From CAYTGR01 sp964437445 (GTDB lineage: Bacteria > Chloroflexota > Anaerolineae > B4-G1 > SLSP01), in assembly GCA_964437445.1 (NCBI GenBank), contig CAYTGR010000044.1, forward strand, positions 1 to 42,054: a stretch of DNA of 42,054 nucleotides, read 5' to 3'. This document shows, piece by piece, positions 31,118 to 39,794 of this stretch; within the stretch, counting starts at the first letter, position 1, and each line of letters opens with the position of its first letter. A program made the translations under genes and the position numbers. The notes beneath the pieces were generated by a model. That model was not told the origin of the DNA. It was given only the letters and a program-made list of their open reading frames with translations, and ran no database searches.

Positions 31118-32686
31118 ATGTCTGAAAGCGGAGAACTGCCACCGCCGGTCACCGCCGCCCGCCCGACCGCCAATGACTATCTGGTGACCGCGGCTAAAGG
31201 CAGCGGCATCACCTTTATCGGCGCCTTGATTGAGTACGCTGGCCGCTTCCTGTTGGGGTTTCTGCTGGCGCGCCTGATGGGCGATGAACAATACGGCCTC
31301 TACAGCGTCACCGATTCCGCCGTCTACCTGATGATTGGGCTGGCCCCTTTAGGCCTGGGCACCGGCCTGCTGCATTTTATCCCCATCGCTACCAGCCGGC
31401 ACGATGAAAAGATGCTCTGGCAGACCCTCCAGATCAGCCTGCTCCTGCCGTTGCTCTTGAGCTTAGGCATCGGCCTGGGCTTCCTGGGCCTGGCCGACAC
31501 CTTAGCCGTTAACCTCTTCCATGAGCCGCGCATCGCCAACCTCCTGCGCCTGACCGCCATCGCAGTCCCGGCGGGAACGTTGGGGAGCATCCTGGTCGCC
31601 GCCACCCAGAGCTTCAAGGTGATGAGGTACAAGGTGATCGCGCAAGACCTGCTGCTCACGTTGAGCAAGCTGGTCCTCACCGGAGTGCTGGCCCTGACCG
31701 GCCTGAACGTCGTCAAGGCTATGTCCGTTTACTCCTTCTCCATGGTGCTCTCCTGCCTGGCGCTGCTCTACTTTCTCAACCGGCTCCTGCCGCGCGAGCG
31801 CCCCCGGCGTCTGCTCTGGGAGGGGAGCCACCTCCGCAACATGTTCAAGTTCTCGCTGCCGGTCTACCTGGCCGAGATGCTCACCCTCTTCGGTCCCAAC
31901 ATCCGCACCCTGCTGTTAGGCTCCCTGAACACCATGCGCGCCGCCGGCGTTTTCACGGTCGCCGCGCGCGTCAACATGGTCGGCTCCATCTTCCTGAACG
32001 GCATCTCTACCATCTCCATGCCCATCGTCTCCGAGCTCTACGCCAACCACGAAACGCAAAAACTGCGCCAGTTCTACCAGACGGCCACCAAGTGGACCTT
32101 TGCCTTCAATCTCCCCTTTTTCCTGATCGTCCTGCTGTTTGCGCGGCCCATCCTCTCCCTGTTCGGCGCCAGCTATGTGGCCGGCGCCACCGGCCTGCTG
32201 ATCCTGGCCCTGAGCAATCTCATCGCCGCCGCCACGGGGCTTTGCGGTGTGGTAGTGATCATGACCAACAACGTCTGGCTGAACACCTTCAACGCCGCCC
32301 TGCGCCTGATTTTCACGGTCACGTTCAGTTTCTGGCTGATCCCCACCGGCGGCGTGAACGGCGCTGCGCTGGCCACGGCCATCAGCCTGATTGCCGTGAA
32401 CCTCATCCTGACCGTGGAGGTCTTCCTTCTGTTTCGCCTGACCCCTTACAACCGCACCATCCTCAAACCGTTGCTGGCCGGTCTGGTGGCCGGCGGCCTG
32501 ACCTACGCGCTCAAACAGTGGGGCTTTGGGGGACAGGAAACGTGGGGGCCGACCCTGTTGGGTCTGGCGCTGCTGGGAATCACCTACGGCGGCGCGCTGG
32601 TGGCCTTAGGGCTTTCCCCTGAGGATCGCCTGATCTTAGACCGCCTCTACCGCCGGGTACGCCGGGCCTTGCCGGGCCGGGCTTAA
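31118..32686 (+). CDS. Wzx-like polysaccharide flippase (MOP superfamily)
   Basis: A 522-residue membrane protein with about 14 helices that would flip undecaprenyl-linked repeat units across the membrane. The N-terminus GSGITFIGALIEYAGRFLLGFLLAR and the following helix FLLARLMGDEQYGLYSV are typical of the polysaccharide biosynthesis/oligosaccharide flippase family, and a MurJ-like C-terminal half is present. TAGGAG at 31105-31110 overlaps the end of the previous gene and sets the start. It sits between the BcsB-like and polymerase genes in one tight operon. Substrate inferred only from context. Confidence 0.9.
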   Translation: MSESGELPPPVTAARPTANDYLVTAAKGSGITFIGALIEYAGRFLLGFLLARLMGDEQYGLYSVTDSAVYLMIGLAPLGLGTGLLHFIPIATSRHDEKMLWQTLQISLLLPLLLSLGIGLGFLGLADTLAVNLFHEPRIANLLRLTAIAVPAGTLGSILVAATQSFKVMRYKVIAQDLLLTLSKLVLTGVLALTGLNVVKAMSVYSFSMVLSCLALLYFLNRLLPRERPRRLLWEGSHLRNMFKFSLPVYLAEMLTLFGPNIRTLLLGSLNTMRAAGVFTVAARVNMVGSIFLNGISTISMPIVSELYANHETQKLRQFYQTATKWTFAFNLPFFLIVLLFARPILSLFGASYVAGATGLLILALSNLIAAATGLCGVVVIMTNNVWLNTFNAALRLIFTVTFSFWLIPTGGVNGAALATAISLIAVNLILTVEVFLLFRLTPYNRTILKPLLAGLVAGGLTYALKQWGFGGQETWGPTLLGLALLGITYGGALVALGLSPEDRLILDRLYRRVRRALPGRA

Positions 32687-32704
32687 AACCGCAAGAGCGC
32701 TATC

Positions 32705-34207
32705 ATGAAACATCCAGCACTAAGCCCCCTGCCTTTTGGCGACGACGAAGGGATTTTGAGCCGGTTGCAGCAGAACACCTGGCTGGTGGAGCTTTTGCTG
32801 CTCGTCGGCGGCCTGGGGCTGGGAGGGGGGATCGCCTACCTGGTCTCACGGGGCCAATGGGCCATTGCGGCCGGGGCGGTGCTGGGCATCCCCCTGCTGA
32901 TTGTGCTCAACCGTTATCCCCTGGGCGCTTTCTTCCTGTGGTGCGCCACGATGCCCCTTCTGCCCTTCCAGACCGTCCCCCCGCAGGTCTTCTGGGTCGT
33001 GCACCGCGCGCTGATCCCGCTGGCGCTCATCCTGGTCATTGCCGGGCGGTTGTTGCGCGACCGGCCTTACGATCCAGTGAAGTTGGGCTGGCCGGAGCTG
33101 ATGATGGTCCTCTACCTGCTCTTCGGTGCCGTGACCGTCCTGGCAACCCGCAAAGCGCCCCTCCTGTACCTGTACGAGCTCTACGACCGGATGGGTGTGC
33201 CGTTTGCGGCCTACTGGCTAATGCGGCTGACCACGCCAGACAAACACGACTTCAAGCGGTTGTTGCCCCTGCTCCTGGGCCTGTGCCTGGCCGAAATCCT
33301 CATCGGCTTCTGGGCGCGCTACCTGCCGGGATTCCTGCCGCCGCTCTGGCAAATTGAGCGCATGGGGGACCGGATGTCGGGCAGCTTTGCCAATCCTACG
33401 CCCTATGCCTATACGCTGAGCTTCTGCCTGCCGCTGCTCTTCCACACCGCCCTTACGCGCTTTACCGGCACCGCCCGCACGCTGCTGCTGGGAGTTTTCG
33501 GCCTGGGCTTGGTCTGCATCTTCCTGACCTTCACGCGAGGCTGTTGGGGCGCGGCCCTGGTCATGCTGCTAGGCCTGCTGCTCCTCTATCCCCGGACGGT
33601 CGCGCGCTTCATCATCTTCGGCCTGCCGCTCTTCCTGCTACTCTTCGGCGGCCTGATGGCCCAGGAGTTCGCCACCGCCTTAACACGCCTGGAAACCCAG
33701 GACACTGTGGATAGCCGGATTGTCCTGGCGCACGCTGGCGAACGGATGTTCGCCCTCAAACCCATCACCGGCTGGGGCTTCGGCAACTATGACCGCTACG
33801 ACTGGCAGTTCATGGAGCGGGTGGGGAATGCCGCTCCCACCAACTGGGATGTACAATACGGCACCTCCCACAACACTTTTCTGACAATCTTAGCCGAAAC
33901 CGGCCTGGTCGGCTTTAGCACCCAGTTCTTCCCGCTCTTCTGGTGGGCCATCCAAAGCCTCCGGGTCTGGCGGCGGATGCCCCGGCGAGGGTTCTGGAGT
34001 CGCCGCTTGCTGGCCGTGTTGTGGCTCTCCATCCTTTTCTACCTGGTCGCCAGCCAGGTAGTGGATATGCGCTTCTTCTGGTTCCAGATCGGCACCTGGT
34101 GGGCGACCCTGGGCCTGATCGGCAGCCTGGTGGAACGGTATCAGTCGCATGAGCCGCGCCAGATTCCGGCGTGGTTACTGCTGAGCGCCGAGAGGAACTC
34201 CCGATGA
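32705..34207 (+). CDS. O-antigen ligase/polymerase family membrane protein (Wzy- or WaaL-like)
   Basis: A 500-residue membrane protein with about 11-12 helices. The large outside loop at about 330-400 ends in TSHNTFLTILAETGLVGF, the His-containing signature of the Wzy_C/WaaL family. FANPTPYAYTL and TFTRGCWGA are further family-like segments. In a cluster with Wzx and Wzz homologues a repeat-unit polymerase is more likely than a ligase. The stop overlaps the next start as ATGA. Confidence 0.87.
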   Translation: MKHPALSPLPFGDDEGILSRLQQNTWLVELLLLVGGLGLGGGIAYLVSRGQWAIAAGAVLGIPLLIVLNRYPLGAFFLWCATMPLLPFQTVPPQVFWVVHRALIPLALILVIAGRLLRDRPYDPVKLGWPELMMVLYLLFGAVTVLATRKAPLLYLYELYDRMGVPFAAYWLMRLTTPDKHDFKRLLPLLLGLCLAEILIGFWARYLPGFLPPLWQIERMGDRMSGSFANPTPYAYTLSFCLPLLFHTALTRFTGTARTLLLGVFGLGLVCIFLTFTRGCWGAALVMLLGLLLLYPRTVARFIIFGLPLFLLLFGGLMAQEFATALTRLETQDTVDSRIVLAHAGERMFALKPITGWGFGNYDRYDWQFMERVGNAAPTNWDVQYGTSHNTFLTILAETGLVGFSTQFFPLFWWAIQSLRVWRRMPRRGFWSRRLLAVLWLSILFYLVASQVVDMRFFWFQIGTWWATLGLIGSLVERYQSHEPRQIPAWLLLSAERNSR

Positions 34208-35415
34208 GTCATCGCCCGGCTCCCCCTGTCCGCGTCCTGCATGTCATCGCCGATCTGGAGATCGGCGGCGGGCAGATGGTGGTGCGGACGCTGGTGGAGT
34301 ATCTGGCACGTAACGGCAGCCGGCCGGTCGTCTGCACCTTCCGGGATGGCCCCCTGCGCCCGCCGATAGAGGCGCTGGGGATTCCGGTGCTCTTGTTGCC
34401 ACCGCGCCGCCATAGCATCCTCTGGCTGCCGGGTTTCCTGGCCGATATGCGCCGCATCTACCACGCCCTGCTGGCCGTGGTTCGGCAATACCAGATTCAG
34501 GTGGTCCAAACTCACCTGCTCCACATCCTGGACTTCCTGACCTTAGGGCTGAAACTCCGCCCGCCCCGCCCGGCCGTCTTCTGGACCTTCCACAGCGCCC
34601 GGTTTGCGCTGCGGGCCGAGCATCTACCCCGCCACCGCTGGCTGCTGCGCCCCAAGTGGGCAGTGCAACGGCAGCTCTACCGGCTGGCCGCCCGCCGGTG
34701 CGACGGCTTCATCGCCGTCTCCGAGCAAATTCAGGAAACGCTGCTCCAGACCTTCGGCCCGGCCCTCGCGCCCCAAATCACCGTCATCCCCAACGGCGTG
34801 GATACCGACCGTTACGGCCGGCCCGTGGACCGCGCGGCCATCCGCGCGGCGGCCGGGATTCCCGTTGCGGCGCGCCTCCTGGTCATGGTCGGGACGCTCA
34901 AACCGGTCAAGGGCCACCGCTATATGTTAGAAGCGTTGCCGGCGTTGCTCGCTGTTGACCCCACCATCCACCTGGCGCTCATCGGCGATGGCGAGTTGCG
35001 CGCCGACCTGGCAGCTCAGGCCACCGCCTTAGGGGTGCGCGACCACGTCCACTTCTTAGGCAACCGTGACGACGTGCCCACCCTGCTGGCCGCCGCCGAT
35101 CTTTTTGTGCTCCCCTCGCTGTGGGAAGGGCTTTCCATGGCGCTCTTAGAGGCGATGGCGACCGGCCTGCCGATTGTGGCCTCTGCCGTCTCCGGCACCG
35201 TGCAGGCGATCACGCCGGAGGTGGAGGGATTGCTGGTCCCACCGGGGGATGTGCCGGCCTTGCAGGCGGCCCTTGCCGCCCTGCTGGCAGAGCCAGAACG
35301 CGCGCAACAGCTGGGCGCGGCGGCCCAACGGCGGGCCATCCGCGAGTTCAGCGCCCAGCGCCAGGCGCTGCGCTATCTGGAGCTCTACCGGCGGGCTATC
35401 CGTGAAAGCCGGTAG
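34204..35415 (+). CDS. Glycosyltransferase family 4
   Basis: A 403-residue GT-B enzyme. The acceptor domain starts VLHVIADLEIGGGQMVVRTL. The nucleotide-sugar domain has VGTLKPVKGHRYMLEAL and the retaining-GT4 EX7E motif in EGLSMALLEAMATGLPIVAS. It would add a sugar to the lipid-linked repeat on the cytosolic side. I chose the ATG overlapping the previous stop (ATGA) over an upstream GTG inside that gene. The TAG stop is part of GTAGTGA, the left end of a 48-bp repeat, so the repeat may have defined its C-terminus. Confidence 0.92.
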   Translation: MSHRPAPPVRVLHVIADLEIGGGQMVVRTLVEYLARNGSRPVVCTFRDGPLRPPIEALGIPVLLLPPRRHSILWLPGFLADMRRIYHALLAVVRQYQIQVVQTHLLHILDFLTLGLKLRPPRPAVFWTFHSARFALRAEHLPRHRWLLRPKWAVQRQLYRLAARRCDGFIAVSEQIQETLLQTFGPALAPQITVIPNGVDTDRYGRPVDRAAIRAAAGIPVAARLLVMVGTLKPVKGHRYMLEALPALLAVDPTIHLALIGDGELRADLAAQATALGVRDHVHFLGNRDDVPTLLAAADLFVLPSLWEGLSMALLEAMATGLPIVASAVSGTVQAITPEVEGLLVPPGDVPALQAALAALLAEPERAQQLGAAAQRRAIREFSAQRQALRYLELYRRAIRESR

Positions 35416-35700
35416 TGACACGCTTTAGCGCGGCAAAACGGCGCTCAAGTCAGCGTTTCAGCGTCTTAGCGTCTCAGCGTTTTAGCGTGTTGGTAGTGTT
35501 TGTAGTGACGCGCTTTAGCGCGTCCAACGGCGCTGAAGCGCCTCACCACAAACGAAGAGCGTTATTCAAGGGAGGAGGTTTCATCCTTTCGCCTTCATCC
35601 TTCATCCTTTCAACGGCGCTGAAGCGCCTCACCACAAACGAAGAGCGTTATTTTCAAAGGAGATTTCATCCTTTCGCCTTCATCCTTCATCCTTTTCAAA
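35412..35700. repeat. Composite array: three copies or parts of the 48-bp element with CTTCATCC tracts
   Basis: A partial copy begins at 35412 (GTAGTGACACGCTTTAGCGC). An AGCGTTTCAGCGTCTTAGCG stretch follows. A full copy spans 35502-35549, with GTAGTGA and TCACCAC ends and both inner palindromes. A right-half copy starts at 35615. The two right ends continue into GAAGAGCGTTATT...CAAGGGAGG or CAAAGGAG and then CTTTCGCCTTCATCCTTCAT (35579-35612 and 35664-35699). The order matches 1126-1312. With the following element it fills the 394-bp gap 35416-35809, which contains no supported gene. Confidence 0.88.
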
Positions 35701-35701
35701 C

Positions 35702-35790
35702 GTGAGCCGTGAGTGGTGAGCGGAAACAGGAACTTCTACTTTACTACTTTCTGCTCTCTGCTCACTCCTTAACTGATTTCTATTTTTCAA
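35702..35790. repeat. GTGAGC...CTGCTCTCTGCTCAC element before the AsnB-like gene
   Basis: Third copy of the family also found at 1344-1420 and 14293-14361: GTGAGCCGTGAGTGGTGAGC, GGAAACAGG, then CTGCTCTCTGCTCACTCC and TTAACTGATTTCTATTTTTC. It ends 19 bp before the start codon. Here the usual strong GGAGG is missing, and only AAGAG at about 35790-35800 is seen. Confidence 0.8.
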
Positions 35791-35809
35791 GAGTTCAAGA
35801 GAATGAACA

Positions 35810-37651
35810 ATGCCAGGCTTAGCAGGAATCATTCAGTTAGCCCCCGGGGAAATTGAACCGGCGGTCTTTAACGCCATGCAGCGCGCCTTGCTACACCGCC
35901 CGTGGTATCAGGTGGAGGTTTACCGCAGCCCCGACTGTCGGCTGGCGGTAGCCCGCATCCATCTGGGCACGCTCTACCCGCAACCCCAACCCTACCTGGC
36001 ACGCCAGGGACGGGTCAAGCTCTTCCTCTACGGAGAGTTCTACCGCGAGACCACGCTCGCCACGCCAGAGTGGATCTGCCAGCAGTACGAACAGGCCGGC
36101 CCCGCAGCCTTGACCCGGCTGCACGGCTCCTTTCAACTGCTGCTGGTGGATGAGGATCAGCAGAGCCTTTATCTGGTCAACGACCGGATCGGCAGCCGGC
36201 CCCTCTATTACTACCAGGATCAGGCCGCTTTTTACTTCGCGCCGGAGCAGAAGAGTCTGCTTCAAATCCCCTCGCTCCCCCGCCGGCTCTATTTACCGGC
36301 CGCTGCCGATTTCCTCACCAACTGCCACTTCACCGCCGCTCACACCCTGATTGAGGGCGTCAAAACCTTAGACAGCGCCACCCTCCTGCACTTCCAGGGC
36401 GAGCGGTACACCCAACACCGGTACTGGACCTTCACCTTTGACGAAGAGGCGCGGGACCTGGGCGCAGAGCACTATCGCGCCGAGCTCAGCGCCCGGCTGC
36501 GGCAGGCCGTGCAACGGACTCGCGCCGTCACCCCCCGGTACGGCGTCCTGCTCAGCGGCGGCTACGATTCCCGCGCCATCCTCGGCTGCTGCCTGGAAGC
36601 GCAACCGGCAGCCACCCTCGCCACCGTCTCCTGGGGCCGGGAGGAGGCCCTCCCCGACAGCGATTGCCTGATCGCCCGGCAGCTGGCGGAGACCTTAGGG
36701 ACTCAACACGGCTTCTACCGGCTCTCCGGCGCTGAAATCCTGGCCGATTGGGAGACCTTCATCCATCTGGGCGAGGGGCTGACCGATTTCCCCGAATCCT
36801 ACACCGTCTTTGACCGGATTCGGGCGCAGCAGGGGCTGGAAGCCGTCCTGCGGGGCGACGAATGCTTTGGCTATTCCCGCTGGACCACGGTGCATGACGA
36901 GCTCTCCATGTTCCGGGCGCTGGATTTGCGGGTGCTGCGCTACATGCGCGACCTGCAAGCCCTGCTCCAGCCCGCGCGCTACCGGGAATTTTGTGAGATG
37001 GATGCGGCCACCCGGCAGCAGCTTTCGGCGCAATGTCCTGCCCGCCGGCTCCACAACCGGAAAGACTTTTATTATTTGAATGCGCGAGTAAAATATTATC
37101 TTAACCCGCTCAACTACGTTAAAAACTTTGCCTTGGAGTCACCGCGGCCGCTGCTGGATGATGACATCCTGGAGCTGGTCACGCGGTTGCCGTTGAAATA
37201 CCGGTTGGGCAAGCGGTTCTGGCGCGCGACCGCGGTGCAGCTCTTCCCGCAGCTCTACACCGCCCTGGCCCGCCGGGATAACATGATCCGCTGGCCGGCG
37301 GCGTTGCGGGCCACGCCGGAAACTGAATCCTGGGTGCGCCAACAACTGTTAGACCCGCAGTCCTTTTTGAGCGACTGGTTCAACCGGCCAGCGTTGCAGG
37401 CTTACCTGGATCGCTTCTTTGCCCCACGCCCGGCCACCGCCGCGCCGGCGGGGAGCGGCTGGCTGCAGCGGCTGGAGGCGCAGCCCCGGCTCTATTACTG
37501 GCTGCATGGGGGCGTCTACCGGGTCAAAAAGCAGCTGGAGCGGCTGGATCACACCCTGGAGCCAGAGCGGTTGATTTTGCGGCTGCTGATCTTGAACAGC
37601 TGGGGGCAGTATATCCTGGACCACGGACGACAGACCACAAACCCCGTCTGA
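35810..37651 (+). CDS. Asparagine-synthase-like amidotransferase lacking the glutaminase Cys
   Basis: A 613-residue AsnB-family protein. The N-terminal class II glutaminase fold (about 1-200) starts MPGLAGII where active enzymes have MCGI, so the catalytic Cys is replaced by Pro2 and glutamine cannot be hydrolysed there. The ATP-pyrophosphatase domain keeps S249-G-G-Y-D-S254, so adenylation of a carboxylate is still plausible, with ammonia or another amine as acceptor. Such genes are common in polysaccharide clusters, where they may amidate uronic acids. The last residues DHGRQTTNPV are encoded by GACCACGGACGACAGACCAC (37619-37638), an intergenic repeat also ending the 2Fe-2S gene at 9967. 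No strong ribosome site is visible. Confidence 0.87.
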   Translation: MPGLAGIIQLAPGEIEPAVFNAMQRALLHRPWYQVEVYRSPDCRLAVARIHLGTLYPQPQPYLARQGRVKLFLYGEFYRETTLATPEWICQQYEQAGPAALTRLHGSFQLLLVDEDQQSLYLVNDRIGSRPLYYYQDQAAFYFAPEQKSLLQIPSLPRRLYLPAAADFLTNCHFTAAHTLIEGVKTLDSATLLHFQGERYTQHRYWTFTFDEEARDLGAEHYRAELSARLRQAVQRTRAVTPRYGVLLSGGYDSRAILGCCLEAQPAATLATVSWGREEALPDSDCLIARQLAETLGTQHGFYRLSGAEILADWETFIHLGEGLTDFPESYTVFDRIRAQQGLEAVLRGDECFGYSRWTTVHDELSMFRALDLRVLRYMRDLQALLQPARYREFCEMDAATRQQLSAQCPARRLHNRKDFYYLNARVKYYLNPLNYVKNFALESPRPLLDDDILELVTRLPLKYRLGKRFWRATAVQLFPQLYTALARRDNMIRWPAALRATPETESWVRQQLLDPQSFLSDWFNRPALQAYLDRFFAPRPATAAPAGSGWLQRLEAQPRLYYWLHGGVYRVKKQLERLDHTLEPERLILRLLILNSWGQYILDHGRQTTNPV

Positions 37652-37665
37652 CCCATGGGATTGCT

Positions 37666-38868
37666 ATGACCAACGTACCGATTTTGATGTACCACAGCAT
37701 CTCCGACGACCGGGCCTGGCTCTGGGGCCATCTGGCCTGCCCGGTCCGCGTCTTTGAAGATCACCTGCGCGCGCTGGCCGAGGCCGGTTTCCACACCGTC
37801 TCTTTGCCCGAGCTCTACGCTCACCAGACCGCCGGGGCGCCGCTGCCATCCCAGCCCATCGTGCTGACCTTTGACGACGGCTACCTGGATAACTGGGTCT
37901 ACGCCTACCCGCTCCTCAAACGGTACGGCTTCCGGGGCACGATCTTTGTCAGCCCCGACTTTGTGGATCCCACCCCGCAGCCCCGGCCCAACCTGGACGA
38001 CGTGGCGGCCGGGCGCAGCGCCGCGACCGCCTTGCCCCGGCGGGGCTACCTCTCCTGGGCCGAGCTGCGCCTCATGGTCAACAGCGGCGTGATGGATGTG
38101 CAGGCCCACGCACTAACGCACACCTGGTATTTCACGGAGCCGGCCATCGTGGATTTCCACCGTCCCGGCGCGCCCTACCCCTGGCTGGCCTGGAACGCCT
38201 ACCCGGAGCGCAAATACCGCTGGCTGGACGAAGATCAGGCCCCGCTGGTGCCCTGGGGGACGCCGGTGCACCGGCACGACAAGGCGCTCGTCGCCCGGCG
38301 CTACTTCCCCGACCCGCGCTTAGCCGAGTGGATGGCGGCCCAGGTGGCAGCACACGGCGGCGCGGCGCTGTTCCAGGAACCGGGCTGGCGCGAACGGCTG
38401 CAGGCGCAGGCGGCTGACTTCCGCGCCCAACACGAGCTCCACGATACCTGGGAAAGCCCGACGGAATACGAAGCCCGCCTCCGGCACGAGCTGGGCGACT
38501 CCAAAGCCCAGTTGGAAACCCACCTGCACCAGCCCGTCCGGTTCCTCTGCTGGCCCGGCGGCGGCTACAACGCCGCCACCGAGCGCCTCGCGCAGGAACT
38601 GGGCTACCTGGCAACGACGCTGAGCTCTGCCGATCCGCGCCGCGCCCGCCCAGAGCCACGCTACCTGATCCGCTGGGGCGCGCCGACGCTGCCACGTCAC
38701 GGCCAGACCCTCTATCGCGACGGGCGGTATCTGGTCGCCATGTTGCGCTGTCGCGCCGGTGACGCTGCCGCCTGCTGGGAATGCAAAGCCCTGACCGCGC
38801 GCGATCTGGTCGTGCTGGAAGGCCGCCACCGGCTGGCCCACCTCAAATCCAGGAGTCTATCCCTATGA
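37666..38868 (+). CDS. Polysaccharide deacetylase (NodB domain), first
   Basis: A 400-residue carbohydrate-esterase-4-type enzyme that would remove acetyl groups from N-acetyl sugars. PILMYHSISDD starts the fold. The catalytic base and metal Asp are D70-D71 in LTFDDGY, and the metal His pair is H148-x3-H152 in QAHALTHTW. A later RFLCWPGGGYN is the Arg/Pro motif region. About 100 extra residues (about 155-270) separate these motifs, more than in simple NodB proteins, as seen in PgaB-like deacetylases. No signal peptide or membrane span, so it may act on lipid-linked precursors in the cytosol. It starts 14 bp after the previous gene and overlaps the next by 4 bp. Confidence 0.9.
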   Translation: MTNVPILMYHSISDDRAWLWGHLACPVRVFEDHLRALAEAGFHTVSLPELYAHQTAGAPLPSQPIVLTFDDGYLDNWVYAYPLLKRYGFRGTIFVSPDFVDPTPQPRPNLDDVAAGRSAATALPRRGYLSWAELRLMVNSGVMDVQAHALTHTWYFTEPAIVDFHRPGAPYPWLAWNAYPERKYRWLDEDQAPLVPWGTPVHRHDKALVARRYFPDPRLAEWMAAQVAAHGGAALFQEPGWRERLQAQAADFRAQHELHDTWESPTEYEARLRHELGDSKAQLETHLHQPVRFLCWPGGGYNAATERLAQELGYLATTLSSADPRRARPEPRYLIRWGAPTLPRHGQTLYRDGRYLVAMLRCRAGDAAACWECKALTARDLVVLEGRHRLAHLKSRSLSL

Positions 38869-39791
38869 CCCGCACCCGCCATCCCGTACCGGTCCTGATC
38901 ACCTGGGATGTTGACCCCGACGGCTGGATTGAGCCGGAGAAGCGGCGCTGGGCGCTGCAAACCGCCGCCGCGCTCTGCGCCGGCTTCAACATCCACGCCA
39001 CCTTTTTCCTCACGGCTGAACCGGCCGCGCTCTACCAGGATGATCTGCCCAACCTGCTGGCGCAGGGGCACGAGATCGGCTGTCACGGCTGGACGCACGG
39101 CGACGAGGAGAATTACGACCGGCTGCCGGAGATGGTCCAGCGCGACTACCTGGCCCGCGCCACCGCTACCCTGCAAACGCTTACCGGCCGGCCGGTGCGC
39201 GCCTTCCGCAGCCCGCGCGTCAAGACCTCGGCGCTCACGCTGCGACTGCTGGCCGAGCACGGCTACCGGGTGGATAGCACCGTCTGCTCCCAGCGGGCCG
39301 ACTTGATCAGCTCCAACCTGATCAACACGAACTGGCTGCTGGCCCCCCGCCGCCCCTACCACCCCCGCGCCGACCATCCCTACCGCGCCGGCGATCTGCC
39401 GTTGTGGGAGGTGCCGGTCTCGGCGCTGCTGGTGCCGTTCATCTCCTCGGCCTATCGGGTTTTAGGGCCGGCCGCGATGAAATTCTTCTTCCGCCTGCTC
39501 TATACCGAAGCCAGAGTGACCGGCAAACCCATCGTCTACCTGGCGCATCCCACCGAATTCCGCAACCGCAAAACCGGCGGCGAGAGCCGGCTCCGCGAAC
39601 ATGTGAAGCTCCGCTACTTCTCGCCGGCCTTCATCCGCGCCCACGGCTTCCGCCCGCGCAACCTGCTCTACCGGGTCAACGGCACGGCGCTCCTGGCCAG
39701 CACCCGCGATCTGTTCAAGTATATGGCCGCTTTCCCTGACGTGGTCTTCCCCACCGCCAGCGAGTACGTGGAAACTTATCTTGAGAAATAA
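38865..39791 (+). CDS. Polysaccharide deacetylase, second
   Basis: A 308-residue NodB-type deacetylase. LITWDVDPDG carries the metal and base Asp residues, CHGWTHGDEE the His pair, and RAFRSPRVK the active-site Arg motif. The sequence is of the group often paired with exopolysaccharide assembly genes. No signal peptide is visible. I chose the ATG that overlaps the previous stop (ATGA) and follows AGGAG (38851-38855). Two different deacetylases side by side suggest that two acetyl groups, or two stages, are processed. Confidence 0.9.
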   Translation: MTRTRHPVPVLITWDVDPDGWIEPEKRRWALQTAAALCAGFNIHATFFLTAEPAALYQDDLPNLLAQGHEIGCHGWTHGDEENYDRLPEMVQRDYLARATATLQTLTGRPVRAFRSPRVKTSALTLRLLAEHGYRVDSTVCSQRADLISSNLINTNWLLAPRRPYHPRADHPYRAGDLPLWEVPVSALLVPFISSAYRVLGPAAMKFFFRLLYTEARVTGKPIVYLAHPTEFRNRKTGGESRLREHVKLRYFSPAFIRAHGFRPRNLLYRVNGTALLASTRDLFKYMAAFPDVVFPTASEYVETYLEK

Positions 39792-39794
39792 GCC

